Shown here: piece by piece, positions 28,643 to 36,564 of the stretch | How the letters are laid out: every line of letters begins with the position of its first letter | How positions within the stretch are numbered: position 1 is the stretch's first letter | Assembly (NCBI GenBank): GCA_029260765.1 | Contig: JAJDCP010000057.1 | Location: 1 to 60,730, forward strand | Length of the DNA stretch: 60,730 nt | Direction of reading: 5' to 3' | From: Planctomycetota bacterium | GTDB taxonomy: Bacteria; Planctomycetota; J058; JAJDCP01 | Notes under the pieces: model-generated | The model's input: only the letters and a program-made list of their open reading frames with translations | Told to the model about the DNA's origin: nothing | Databases searched by the model: none | Translations under genes and position numbers: made by a program

Positions 28643-29611
28643 ATGGGCTGGGAGGAACGTCTATCTCAGGAGAGTTTCCGGGACGCGCTGCGCGACCTTC
28701 TCGATCGCGTCGCCCACTGGAATGACCAGCAATCCCTGAACCGCGTCCTGCCCCACGACGAGCTCGAAGAGAAGATCGCCGAGTTGCGTGCCGACGATGA
28801 GCTGGAGAAGCGCTTCAAGGGGCCGTTCGAAGAGAGCTGGGGGCGTGTCTGGAAGAATCTGAAGAGCCTCGACAAGAGTCCCGCCCAGCTGATGGGCAAG
28901 GACACGACCCAGGCCCTCATCGATGGAGTTGCCGAGATGGAACCCAAAGAGGAGGCCGTGCGGGCATTTTTCGAACAAAAGGCGGTGGGCGAGTTGTTGA
29001 GCAATCTCCTCTACACGGGAATCCAGGACTTCTTTGCGAAGATGAACCCGCTGCGCAGCGTGCTGAAAGACTCGCTGGCGAGCATCCCCTTCGCCAGCCG
29101 TTTCTCGTCGGGTCTGCTCGGCTCGGTCACAGGGAACTTCGAGAAGGCCGTCGACCGCCAGCTCAAGGTCTTCCTGAGGGGCTTTTCGAAGGTGGCCACG
29201 CGGCGTGCGGCCGACTTCGTGCTGTCGAACGCCAACCGCACGATGTTCCGGGAGATGCGCATCGCCCTGGCCAAGAAACTGCTCGACACCGATGTCTCCA
29301 AGTTGGCTGGCGATGTAGAGCAGAGCAAGCTCGACACTTGGCGCGACCGCATCTGGAAAGGGCTGAACGCCGAATTCAAGAAGCCCGAGAAGCAGAAGAT
29401 GTGGGATGAGCGGCTGCAAGACCTCTACGCCAAGCACGGCGACGATACTCCGGCCGAGTTGCTGGAAAAGTGGGGGATCGGCAAGGCCTGGCGCGCCGAG
29501 ACGCACAAGAACCTGGCGCCCTTCCTGCAGAAGCTGGTCAAAGACGACAGCATCGTCGAGTGGCTCGAACGCTTCATCCGCGACGACAAAGCGGTCCCGG
29601 CGGGGAATTGA
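28643..29611 (+). CDS. Conserved-looking helical protein of unknown function, 322 aa
   Basis: I do not recognise the family. It is a soluble, highly charged, almost entirely helical protein without a signal peptide. Notable segments are a central amphipathic region ([40 protein letters not shown]) that could touch a membrane, and Lys/Glu/Trp-rich C-terminal helices ([20 protein letters not shown]). The ATG has AAGGAGAG 6-7 bases upstream, an excellent ribosome site. Codon usage and this site make it clearly a real gene. It is divergent from leuS and followed by a long repeat-rich spacer. Confidence 0.8.
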   Translation: MGWEERLSQESFRDALRDLLDRVAHWNDQQSLNRVLPHDELEEKIAELRADDELEKRFKGPFEESWGRVWKNLKSLDKSPAQLMGKDTTQALIDGVAEMEPKEEAVRAFFEQKAVGELLSNLLYTGIQDFFAKMNPLRSVLKDSLASIPFASRFSSGLLGSVTGNFEKAVDRQLKVFLRGFSKVATRRAADFVLSNANRTMFREMRIALAKKLLDTDVSKLAGDVEQSKLDTWRDRIWKGLNAEFKKPEKQKMWDERLQDLYAKHGDDTPAELLEKWGIGKAWRAETHKNLAPFLQKLVKDDSIVEWLERFIRDDKAVPAGN

Positions 29612-29650
29612 TCCTCTCCGGATCAAGCTGGACCCATCGAAGCCGTCTTC

Positions 29651-29687
29651 TGTAGCGGCGCTCTGCGAGCGGCTGTCTCAGGGAACG
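29651..29687 (+). repeat. TGTAGCGGCGCTCTG-family repeat, partial copy
   Basis: TGTAGCGGCGCTCTGCGAGC at 29651-29670 matches the copies at 52401 and 60662 (CGTCTTC also precedes both this one and the 60662 copy). Here it runs into GGCTGTCTCAGGGAACG (29671-29687), whose near-reverse complement CGTTCCGTGAGACAGCC lies at 29923-29939. Confidence 0.65.
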
Positions 29688-29734
29688 TTTGGAGGCGTGC
29701 GATTGATTCCAGGGGACAATCGCAGGCCCCTGCG

Positions 29735-29862
29735 ACTCGGTTGCTAAGATCGACTTTTCTCCATGTAGGGGAGGGGTTTACCCCCTCCCGTGGGCCAAAC
29801 TCGGTTGGTAAGATCGACTTTTCTCCATGTAGGGGAGGGGTTTACCCCCTCCCGTGGGCCAA
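29735..29862 (+). repeat. Tandem duplication, 64-bp unit, carrying a palindromic GGGGTTTACCCC core
   Basis: Units 29735-29798 and 29799-29862 are identical except for one base (TTGCTAAG versus TTGGTAAG). Each contains GTAGGGGAGGGGTTTACCCC followed by CTCCCG. Only two units without distinct spacers are present, so this is not a CRISPR array. Confidence 0.85.
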
Positions 29863-29864
29863 AC

Positions 29865-29892
29865 GGGCGGGGGTAAACCCCGCCCCTACATG
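29865..29892 (-). repeat. Inverted copy of the GGGGTTTACCCC element
   Basis: GGGCGGGGGTAAACCCCGCC followed by CCTACATG is the reverse complement of the core in the preceding tandem units. Transcripts from either strand could form a very stable hairpin with them. Confidence 0.75.
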
Positions 29893-29940
29893 ACAAGACA
29901 AAACAACACGATAGTGGGATCGCGTTCCGTGAGACAGCCT

Positions 29941-29997
29941 CTACGAGCGCCGAAAGAAGCTCTGGCGGGGGTTGCATCCAGAAGTTCTGGGATCGCC
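29941..29997 (+). repeat. Partial copy of the right half of the TGTAGCGGCGCTCTG-family repeat
   Basis: GAGCGCCGAAAG, AGCTCTGGC, GCATCCAGAAGTTCTGGGAT match the right half of the element at 60662-60730 (GAGCGCCGGAAG, CGCTCTGGC, CCATCCAGATGTTCTGGGTT). Confidence 0.6.
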
Positions 29998-30055
29998 CTA
30001 CGGATCGGTCTTCTCGTCGGTCATAGCAGCCTGCGGCAAAGATACTGATTTTTCC

Positions 30056-30140
30056 GAGGTAGGGGCGGGGTTTATCCCTCCTCGCAGACTCGGACGCTTC
30101 GCTTGAGCGAACGGGCGGGGATAAACCCCGCACCCTACAA
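30056..30140 (+). repeat. Imperfect palindromic element (REP/MITE-like), about 85 bp
   Basis: GAGGTAGGGGCGGGGTTTAT at the left and GGGATAAACCCCGCACCCTA at the right can pair across a loop containing CTCGGACGCTTCGCTTGAGC. The reverse complement of the element at 40264-40337 matches it closely, loop included, so the two are copies of one mobile-looking palindromic family in opposite orientation. Confidence 0.75.
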
Positions 30141-30291
30141 GGGCCCAAAAAGCCCTTCTTCGAATTACGCCGCAGGCTGCATAGACCGACGCTACAGGCG
30201 GCTCTCAGCAGTTCGCGCATTGACCAAACCTGACCGAAGGCGCCGGAGCGAGGCACTTCGAATCATGCTTGACTGTCATGCAAAGGAACCA

Positions 30292-30375
30292 AAATCAGCG
30301 AGCCCGAGCCCCGAGGAACGAGGGGCTTGGGTGAGCGGCCGAAGGCCGGGGGCGAGGCACGAGCCCCCGGCCTGA
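30292..30375 (-). terminator. Double hairpin after the FHA-pseudokinase operon
   Basis: On the minus strand just past the stop, AGGCCGGGGGC pairs perfectly with GCCCCCGGCCT (30343-30353 with 30363-30373). A second hairpin (AGCCCC 30307-30312 with GGGGCT 30322-30327) follows, and then a TTTT run (the complement of AAAA near 30292). Confidence 0.6.
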
Positions 30376-30377
30376 GG

Positions 30378-32138
30378 TCAGTCGTTCCAGTCGATCTCAT
30401 CGACCCAGTCGGTCGACAGAAACTCGTCGACCACGGCCTTCTGCTTCTGGATCTCTTCGGCCAGCTGCGACGGGGTGATCGACTGCATCGACCCGACCCG
30501 CGGCGAGGGGCTATGCGTCAGCACATAGGTTCCGTTCTCGAGACCCAGCAGCTCTTTGGCCGCCTCGAGCCCACGGCGTGCTTTCTGCTGTGCCCAGACG
30601 ATGGTTCCATCTTTGAGCCATAGCTGTCCATCGATGGTCCGCAACCCGAAAATGCCGCGCATCCGGAACTCGCCACTGACACGAGCCTTCTCCAGCTTGA
30701 ACAGCACCTTGAGCAACTGATCGTGGCCCTGGAAGGCGCCACGCACCGAGCTCTCTTCATCGCTCTCGGGCTTCTCAAACAGCGCAGACTGCAACGCCCC
30801 CTCGACTTTGCCGATCAGCTTGATCAACTCGCTGCTGTCGGCCGGCCTGTCGTCGCGCTCGATCGCCAACATGCGCGTCAAGAGGTCGAAGAACGCCTCC
30901 GGCGCCTGCAGCTGCTTGCGCAGGTTTCCCACCACCTCTGCGGGATCACGGTTCTCAACGTCAAAGGCGTTGACGCCCTGAAACGGCGAGCTGCCCGTGA
31001 CGAAAAAGGCCAGCGTCGCGCCGAGACTGTAGATGTCCGCTCTTCCATCCAACGGACCATCATGGCGCAGGCGCTCCGGCGAGCTATAGCGCACAGTTCG
31101 GAAAGCCACCCCCGAGCCCGTCAGGTCCGATCGCATCTTGGAGATCAACTTCGCCAGGCCGAACTCGCTGAGCAGGTAGCGGCCGTCCTTGGTGCGCAGG
31201 ATGTTGGCGGGCTTGAGGTTGACATGCACGACACCTTTGGCGTGGTGCGCTCCGAGCACCGAGCTGATCTGTTTGACCGCTTTGAGGGCTTCGTCCAGGC
31301 CCAGAGGACCATGTCCTTTGACGTGACTGCGCATGTCGACGCCCGGGACATGTTCTTGCGCCAGGAAATAGAAGCCCTTGGATTTCCCGAAGTCGATGAT
31401 GCGCACCATGCTGGGATGGTTGATCGAAGCGACCGCCTGGACCTCATCGAGGAAACTTGCCTGACTCTCCTGGTCGATGTCCAGCGTGCGGATGATGACC
31501 TCTTCACCGCTGGCCTCATGCCGGCCCAGATAGACTGCCCCGGTCTTGTCATCGGCGACGCGCTCTCGGATGCTGTAGCCCTTGACCGAATATGTGGGCT
31601 CGGTGGCGAAGATCTTGCGCTTGCGCCCCATACCCGCCAGCTCGTCGACCGAGAAACTCAGCGACCGCATCGTGCGTTCCGCTTCCTTGCCCGCCCGCCG
31701 CGTGCCGCCTGAACGGATCGCCTTGCGGCAATCCTGGCAGAGGTTGCGCGGCATACCCTTTTGCCCCGAATTCGCCAGCAGGTCTTTGCGCACCAGGTTG
31801 CCACAACCGCCGCAGCGGCGGAACGGATGATTCAAGCCGTCGAAAGGCTCAAAGACAACCTCACGCCCACAGATGAACAGGCTCTTGCCAAACGGCAGCA
31901 TGGTCGGGCCACGAATCCGGAAGCCGCCGACATAGGTGCCATTCGCGCTGCCGAGATCGTTGACGCTCCAGCCCTCTTTGAGCCCGACCATCACAACCTG
32001 GCAATGCTCTCGGCTCGCCCGCGCATCGTTGATGACGATGTCACAATGGGCACTGCGCCCGAACAGAAGCGCTTCGCCGGGGTGGATCTCGAACGGCAAG
32101 CAGCCCTTGCCCTGATTCAAGATGACGAAAACGCGCAA
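30378..32138 (-). CDS. FHA domain - zinc ribbon - protein pseudokinase - DUF4388-like protein, 586 aa
   Basis: Cytoplasmic signalling protein without a membrane segment. Residues 20-95 are an FHA phosphothreonine-binding domain (FGRSAHCDIVINDARASREH, LGSANGTYVGG). C109, C112, C134 and C137 form a CxxC...CxxC zinc ribbon. Residues about 185-445 follow a Hanks-type kinase, but every catalytic hallmark is changed: the Gly loop is ADDKTGAVYLG, VAIK is VIIR (R217), HRD is HVN (N307) and DFG is EFG (E325). ANIL, FGLAK, PER and DIYSLG remain. Residues about 465-560 resemble a DUF4388-type module (FRMRGIFGLRTIDGQLWLKD). The start is TTG 32136-32138 with GAAGG upstream, 1 base after the TerB-like gene. 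I infer a pseudokinase scaffold binding phosphoproteins. Confidence 0.9.
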   Translation of the reverse strand: MRVFVILNQGKGCLPFEIHPGEALLFGRSAHCDIVINDARASREHCQVVMVGLKEGWSVNDLGSANGTYVGGFRIRGPTMLPFGKSLFICGREVVFEPFDGLNHPFRRCGGCGNLVRKDLLANSGQKGMPRNLCQDCRKAIRSGGTRRAGKEAERTMRSLSFSVDELAGMGRKRKIFATEPTYSVKGYSIRERVADDKTGAVYLGRHEASGEEVIIRTLDIDQESQASFLDEVQAVASINHPSMVRIIDFGKSKGFYFLAQEHVPGVDMRSHVKGHGPLGLDEALKAVKQISSVLGAHHAKGVVHVNLKPANILRTKDGRYLLSEFGLAKLISKMRSDLTGSGVAFRTVRYSSPERLRHDGPLDGRADIYSLGATLAFFVTGSSPFQGVNAFDVENRDPAEVVGNLRKQLQAPEAFFDLLTRMLAIERDDRPADSSELIKLIGKVEGALQSALFEKPESDEESSVRGAFQGHDQLLKVLFKLEKARVSGEFRMRGIFGLRTIDGQLWLKDGTIVWAQQKARRGLEAAKELLGLENGTYVLTHSPSPRVGSMQSITPSQLAEEIQKQKAVVDEFLSTDWVDEIDWND

Positions 32139-32139
32139 T

Positions 32140-32487
32140 TCAGTCCCTTCCCTCTGGGTACAGAATGCTTTGGAACAGACTGAGCATCTCGATCTCTTCA
32201 GGGTACACGTGCCCGTCAGCCTCGATCACCAACTCCGCCTCTTTGAGGAAGCGATCGCGTTGACTGCGTGGAATCTGTGTGGGATCGACCAGCTCTGGAT
32301 CCGGCGGTTTCTTCAGCCATCCTTCGATCTCTGTTTGGGTCTCTGCGTCGAGCTCGAGGCCCTTCATCAAAGCGAAGATGTGGGTACGCTCCTCGGGCTG
32401 GATCTTGAAGTCGGCCCAGGCCATCACACACACGAAGCGGGCGAGGCGCGCCCGGGTCTCCATGTCAAGATCTCGATTCTTGTCCAT
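32140..32487 (-). CDS. TerB-like small protein, 115 aa
   Basis: Helical acidic protein with the TerB pattern of two helix pairs around acidic loops: LARFVCVMAWADFKIQPEER (the MAxADGxIxxxE motif, here ADFKIQPEE) and LKEAELVIEADGHVYPEEIE, a second copy of the same ADGxxxxEE motif. TerB domains bind metals and appear in stress or phage-defence and membrane-linked complexes. ATG 32485-32487 overlaps the upstream stop (TGATG), with GGAG 6 bases away; a GTG one codon earlier is possible. The pseudokinase starts 1 base after its stop, so the three genes are one coupled operon. Confidence 0.8.
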   Translation of the reverse strand: MDKNRDLDMETRARLARFVCVMAWADFKIQPEERTHIFALMKGLELDAETQTEIEGWLKKPPDPELVDPTQIPRSQRDRFLKEAELVIEADGHVYPEEIEMLSLFQSILYPEGRD

Positions 32488-33335
32488 CACATTCTCCGCT
32501 TCTCAGCGTAATGGCGCGCCCCTACCTCGACGGCAAGGCCGACCGCAGCAAAGACCCTGTGCCGATTGGCCTGGGTCAGCGGAGGTAAGTGGATCAGACC
32601 GCCATCACCCCCGGTTTGTTCAAGTGTCGCCAACAGACTGTAGAATGTCTCGTTGCAGATAAACGAGCCAGCGCCAGCCCGCCGGCGCAACTCAGCCTGG
32701 CCCGTATGGCTGGTGTCGATCGTGACGTCCAACTGGCGCCGCGCGATCTCTGCCACCATCGCTTCGACAGGCAGTCTTGTTTTTCGGAACAAAGGGCCCG
32801 AAGTGTCGATCGGCGTACGGAAGAAAGAGCTACCCGAGTTGTCGGGGTAGCGGGCCAGCCAGGCGCGGTCTGCCTCCGACCAGAAGGACACCGGTCCCTC
32901 CGGAGGCCAGTCTGCGGGCAGTTGGAAGGAGCGTGGCGCGAGGTCTGGATACACACCTCCGTCATCCCAGAGCGCATTCTGGGCCCACATCTCCAGTTTG
33001 GCATCCCCGTCGAAGCGGGTGCTCATTCCAAGACAGAGCACCATCTCGGGCCTATGATCGAGCAACGCCGCACAGATCTGGCGGGCAGCCACACGGTAGA
33101 GCACCGGGACATCGACCAGGCGGATCAACTCGACACCTGGAGGCGCTTCGAGCTGAGACGCGACGATGCTGGAAGAGTTCGCCAACACCCGACGACGCGT
33201 CTTCCCCAGCGGGTCAAAACGCCCTGGATGGTTGGGGAGCGCGGGGAAATTGGCGAAACCCGTCAGGAGCACGCGCACCCGGCGACTGCTCGGCGCGTGC
33301 TTGCTTTCGTGCCTGCTCGGGCTCAAAACGCGCAT
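32487..33335 (-). CDS. Pyroglutamyl-peptidase I-like (peptidase C15 fold) protein, 282 aa
   Basis: The Pcp fold is recognisable from VRVLLTGFANFPALPNHPGR (Pcp starts with LVTGFxPFxxxxxNPS) and from MVLCLGMSTRFD, the region that carries the catalytic Glu. GAGSFICNETFYSLL matches GTYVCNxxFY with the catalytic Cys, and GGLIHLPPL matches GFIHIPxL with the catalytic His. Cys and His are therefore present. It is about 65 residues longer than typical Pcp, with extra sequence near residues 125-180 (SFQLPADWPPEGPVSFWSEA). Pcp removes N-terminal pyroglutamate, but in this operon with TerB-like and pseudokinase genes a different role is possible. The start is ATG 33333-33335 (a GTG just before it is also open) with AAGGA upstream. 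Confidence 0.8.
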   Translation of the reverse strand: MRVLSPSRHESKHAPSSRRVRVLLTGFANFPALPNHPGRFDPLGKTRRRVLANSSSIVASQLEAPPGVELIRLVDVPVLYRVAARQICAALLDHRPEMVLCLGMSTRFDGDAKLEMWAQNALWDDGGVYPDLAPRSFQLPADWPPEGPVSFWSEADRAWLARYPDNSGSSFFRTPIDTSGPLFRKTRLPVEAMVAEIARRQLDVTIDTSHTGQAELRRRAGAGSFICNETFYSLLATLEQTGGDGGLIHLPPLTQANRHRVFAAVGLAVEVGARHYAEKRRM

Positions 33336-33505
33336 CACCTGTGGTCCTTGCCGGGGAGACGCCCAGTTTACTCATTTCCAGTATAGACCACAAACCCGAC
33401 TCCCGTCAGGTGCAGGAGTGCAGCTACAATGCTGGCTCGCCCGCTGCCGCGGGTTTACAACTCCGTGCACCCTGGCTAAGCTGGGCCCGGAGGGGAGGAA
33501 GCTGC

Positions 33506-34486
33506 ATGGCAGCCATACCGGTCAGCTTGATCAGCGGATATCTGGGGGCGGGCAAGACCACCCTGGTCAACAGGCTGCTCGCCGGCAGCGCCGCGCTCGG
33601 ACGCCGCTTCGCCGTGATCGTCAACGAATTCGGCCAGATCGGCATCGACCACGAGCTTCTGGTCCAGAGCGATGAAGGCATCGTCGAGCTGAGCAATGGC
33701 TGCTTGTGTTGCACGGTTCGCTCCGACCTGATCGAGGCTCTGGAGCGCCTGCAAGAACGCGCCGAGAGCTTCGACCACGTGCTCGTCGAGACGACCGGGA
33801 TCGCTGAACCTGGCCCCCTGGTGCGCACATTCTTGACCGAGCCCGCGGTGCAGAAGCACTTCAGGCTCGACGGTGTGGTCACCGTTGTCGATGCCTACCA
33901 CCTCGAGAAGCAGCTCGATGCCGAGCTCGAATGTGTGGAGCAGATCGGCTTTGCCGATGTGCTCGTACTCAACAAGCTCGACTTGATCGACGCTGCCAGA
34001 CTCTCGACGTTGCAGGGGCGTCTGCGCGCCATCAACCCCCGCGCCCCCCTGCTGACAACGCAGCTGGCCGAGGTCCCGCTGACAGAGCTGCTGGGACTCG
34101 AAGCCTATGAGCTCGACCGTCCCGTGCCCCAGCTTGCCACGCCCGGCCCGGGCCATAGCCGGGGTCGCGAGTTGCTGCAGAGCTTTGTGCTGCGTGAGGA
34201 AGCGCCGCTCGACGCCCCGCGCACCAACGGCTGGCTGAAGGGGATCGTCAAGGCCTATGCGGAGGAGATGTACCGCTACAAGGGCTTTCTGCACATCGCC
34301 GGCCAGGATCGCAAGCTGCTGCTGCAAGGGGTCCATGAGCTGGTCGACCTCGGCCTGGGTGATCCCTGGCCCCCTGAAGATGCCCGCGTTTCGCGGCTGG
34401 TCTTTATCGGCCGTGATCTGCCCGAGCAAGTTTTCCGCCGCGACTTCGCCGCCTGCGCGGCGACTACAGAGCAGGTGCTCCGATGA
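33506..34486 (+). CDS. COG0523 (CobW/ZNG1-type) GTP-dependent metallochaperone, 326 aa
   Basis: G3E-family P-loop GTPase expected to load metal, most often zinc, into client proteins. Visible motifs are Walker A GYLGAGKTTLVNRLL (residues 10-24), VNEFGQIGID, the family-defining GCLCCTV (CxCC metal site), ETTGIAEPGPL, the base-specificity motif NKLDL, and a C-terminal CobW_C domain (NGWLKGIVKAY ... DRKLLLQGVHELVDL). The start is ATG 33506 with GAGG about 9 bases upstream. Its stop overlaps the next start (ATGA), and the operon continues into a lipoprotein and an M48 zinc protease, which suggests the protease or PriA, both zinc proteins, as possible clients. It is divergent from the Pcp-like operon. 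Confidence 0.92.
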   Translation: MAAIPVSLISGYLGAGKTTLVNRLLAGSAALGRRFAVIVNEFGQIGIDHELLVQSDEGIVELSNGCLCCTVRSDLIEALERLQERAESFDHVLVETTGIAEPGPLVRTFLTEPAVQKHFRLDGVVTVVDAYHLEKQLDAELECVEQIGFADVLVLNKLDLIDAARLSTLQGRLRAINPRAPLLTTQLAEVPLTELLGLEAYELDRPVPQLATPGPGHSRGRELLQSFVLREEAPLDAPRTNGWLKGIVKAYAEEMYRYKGFLHIAGQDRKLLLQGVHELVDLGLGDPWPPEDARVSRLVFIGRDLPEQVFRRDFAACAATTEQVLR

Positions 34487-34986
34487 GCTGCACCAGACTG
34501 TTGGTCCCGATCGTCTGCTGCCTGGCCGGTTGCGCCGGCCAGGGCGTGGACCAGAGCGCGCGTCAGGCTCTGATCATCTACCACGCCGCGACGGGCACTG
34601 CGGAGGCCCCGATGCCCTTTTCCCTGAGCTTTGCCTCGAGCTCCAGCCAGCTCAAGGAGACGCCCTTCCAGGTCAGCGTCTCCCGCGGCAGACCTCTGGA
34701 GATCGGCTCCGGCAACCACCAACCCAGCTCGCAGTCGCGGCTGGTCAGCGACGCGACCATGCGGGACCTGATCCAGTTCATCAACGAGAGCCTGGTCCCA
34801 TGGCTTGACCAGCAAGTCGAGCCCGATTCCAACCAGCGGGTGCCCCGCAGCCTCGAGGTCAAGACCGCCGATGGAGTTCTCCTGATCCGCAAAGACACCT
34901 TGCCCGAGGGCGGACGCCGCTTGTTCACGCAGTTCGAGCGGTTTTTGTTGGCGCTGAGTCAACGCTCTGCCAGTGGACGGCCGTGA
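34483..34986 (+). CDS. Lipoprotein of unknown function, 167 aa
   Basis: The N-terminus MSCTRLLVPIVCCLAGCAGQ is a lipoprotein signal with lipobox LAGC (Cys17). The mature part is a compact beta-rich domain (PFSLSFASSSSQLKETPFQV, EVKTADGVLLIRKDTLPEGG) followed by a C-terminal helix. No family is recognised. The start ATG overlaps the TGA of the COG0523 gene, and the M48 protease gene begins directly after its stop with zero spacing, so co-translation is likely. It could be an outer-membrane or periplasmic partner of the M48 protease. Confidence 0.85.
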   Translation: MSCTRLLVPIVCCLAGCAGQGVDQSARQALIIYHAATGTAEAPMPFSLSFASSSSQLKETPFQVSVSRGRPLEIGSGNHQPSSQSRLVSDATMRDLIQFINESLVPWLDQQVEPDSNQRVPRSLEVKTADGVLLIRKDTLPEGGRRLFTQFERFLLALSQRSASGRP

Positions 34987-36564
34987 ATGTTTGTCGATGT
35001 CGCCCGCCTGATCGTCGCCGTCGTGCTGCTTGAAGTCCTGCCGCATGAGCCTGTCATCGACATCGGGGGCGCTGTCATCCTCCTGCCGCTGGTCTTCGGG
35101 CTGGTCGCCTACCTGTGCGGGCGCTGGGCAACCCGACGCGTGCTCTACCGCCCCGGCCAGGCCGTCGCGCGCTTTGAGCGCCGACGTCTGCTGCTCCTGC
35201 GGGTGTGCCGCTCCCTCGACATCGTGCTGTATGCGCTATTGATCGGCGTGTTCGGCTGGGCACAGGCCGTCGAGCAGAGCCGACTCAACTTCGCTGTGGC
35301 CCGCGAGTTGTTGTGGCTGGCTCCCTTCATGCTCGCCTCTTTCGGCGCCGCCGCAGGTTCTTTCCGACTCGCGACCTTCTTCTGGCAGCCCAAACCCTCG
35401 ATGCTGCAGTACGCCGGACTGCGCATGCGCTTTCTGGCTCTCACCGCGGCCCTGTACATCTTCCTCTTTGTGGCTCGCGGCATGATGGAGGCCCACGCCC
35501 TGCGCGCCCTGCTCGACTGTTTCCCCAGCCTGGAGATTCTGCTGGCGGGGGCGCTGATCGTCGTCGCCTACTTGCTGTTTCCTGTCGGCTTGCGCTACGT
35601 CTTCCCCAGCCGCCCGTTGCCCGAAGGGCCTCTGCAGTCGGAGCTATGGTCGATGGCGAACAGCCTGCGCGTGCGGCTGAGCGGCATCCAGCTCTGGGAC
35701 ACGCAGGGCGCGCGCCTGTCCACGGCTTTCGTGACCGGCGCCACCGGCTGGTCGCGCTGGGTGTTCATCTCCGATGGGCTCCTGACGACGCTGGGCGCCG
35801 AGCAGATCGTAGCCGTGTTCGCGCACGAGCTCGGGCACGTGCTACGCAACCACGCCTTCTATTACCTGCTCTTCTTTGTGTCGTTGTTGCTGCTCGTGCT
35901 GCCTCTGGATGCCGGGCTCGACCTGCTCGGCGTCGACAAAGACTCGCTGGAGGTCGCCATCGTCGTCGTGCTCGCGATCTTCGCCCTCTGGGTGCTCTCG
36001 TTCGGCTACCTCTCGCGGCGCTTCGAGCTCGAGGCAGACCTGATCGGCGCCACCCTGGTCGACGACGCGAAGCTGTACAGCAAGACGCTGATGGCCGTCG
36101 GCATGGTCTCGGGAGTTTCCAGCGAGCGCAACGCCTGGCGGCACTTCTCCATCGACCGGCGCCGCGATTTCACCACCCGGGCGGGCAATGATCCGGCTTT
36201 CCGACGGCGTTGGGAACGCACCTTCCGGCGGCTGCGCTCCCTGATCGTGGCGATGGCGCTGTTGAGCTGCCTGGGCTTCGGCTTCCTGTTCGGACAAGAG
36301 ACCAGCCAGCCCGACGCCGCGATCTGGCTGCATGCGGGCCAGCGGGTGATGGCCCGCGGCGAGCCGCAGACGGCCACGGACTACTTCAAGCGTTCGATCG
36401 ACACCGGGCCCAGCTTCGCCGCCTTCTTTGGACTGGGCCACGCCGAAGAGCTCCAAGACCACCCAGCAGAGGCGCTGGAGGCCTACGGCGGAGCTCTCGA
36501 GCTGTCCACCAGCGCGGCCGAATCGCTCTGGGTCCAGCAGAGAATCGAACGGCTGCGCCCGTGA
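34987..36564 (+). CDS. M48-family membrane zinc metalloprotease with C-terminal TPR-like repeat, 525 aa
   Basis: Inner-membrane protease of the HtpX/Ste24/CAAX-protease type. About six hydrophobic helices come first (for example LRFLALTAALYIFLFVARGM, LEILLAGALIVVAYLLFPVG). The zinc motif HELGH lies at about residues 280-284 (VFAHELGHVLRNH), and the third ligand is the Glu in FELEADLIGATL near residue 350. After a last hydrophobic helix (LIVAMALLSCLGFGFLFG) the end has a TPR-like pair (AGQRVMARGEPQTATDYFKR, LGHAEELQDHPAEALEAYGG). The gene starts immediately at the stop of the lipoprotein gene, and its stop overlaps the GTG of priA. It probably degrades or processes damaged membrane proteins. 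Confidence 0.9.
   Translation: MFVDVARLIVAVVLLEVLPHEPVIDIGGAVILLPLVFGLVAYLCGRWATRRVLYRPGQAVARFERRRLLLLRVCRSLDIVLYALLIGVFGWAQAVEQSRLNFAVARELLWLAPFMLASFGAAAGSFRLATFFWQPKPSMLQYAGLRMRFLALTAALYIFLFVARGMMEAHALRALLDCFPSLEILLAGALIVVAYLLFPVGLRYVFPSRPLPEGPLQSELWSMANSLRVRLSGIQLWDTQGARLSTAFVTGATGWSRWVFISDGLLTTLGAEQIVAVFAHELGHVLRNHAFYYLLFFVSLLLLVLPLDAGLDLLGVDKDSLEVAIVVVLAIFALWVLSFGYLSRRFELEADLIGATLVDDAKLYSKTLMAVGMVSGVSSERNAWRHFSIDRRRDFTTRAGNDPAFRRRWERTFRRLRSLIVAMALLSCLGFGFLFGQETSQPDAAIWLHAGQRVMARGEPQTATDYFKRSIDTGPSFAAFFGLGHAEELQDHPAEALEAYGGALELSTSAAESLWVQQRIERLRP

Noticed and set aside
29735..29892. Possible CRISPR array
   Set aside because: Only two 64-bp units that are nearly identical throughout, without distinct spacers, plus an inverted arm. 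No cas gene is nearby.
30378..32138. Active FHA-linked Ser/Thr kinase
   Set aside because: Overall similarity suggests it at first sight, but Lys, both catalytic Asp residues and the Gly loop are all substituted.
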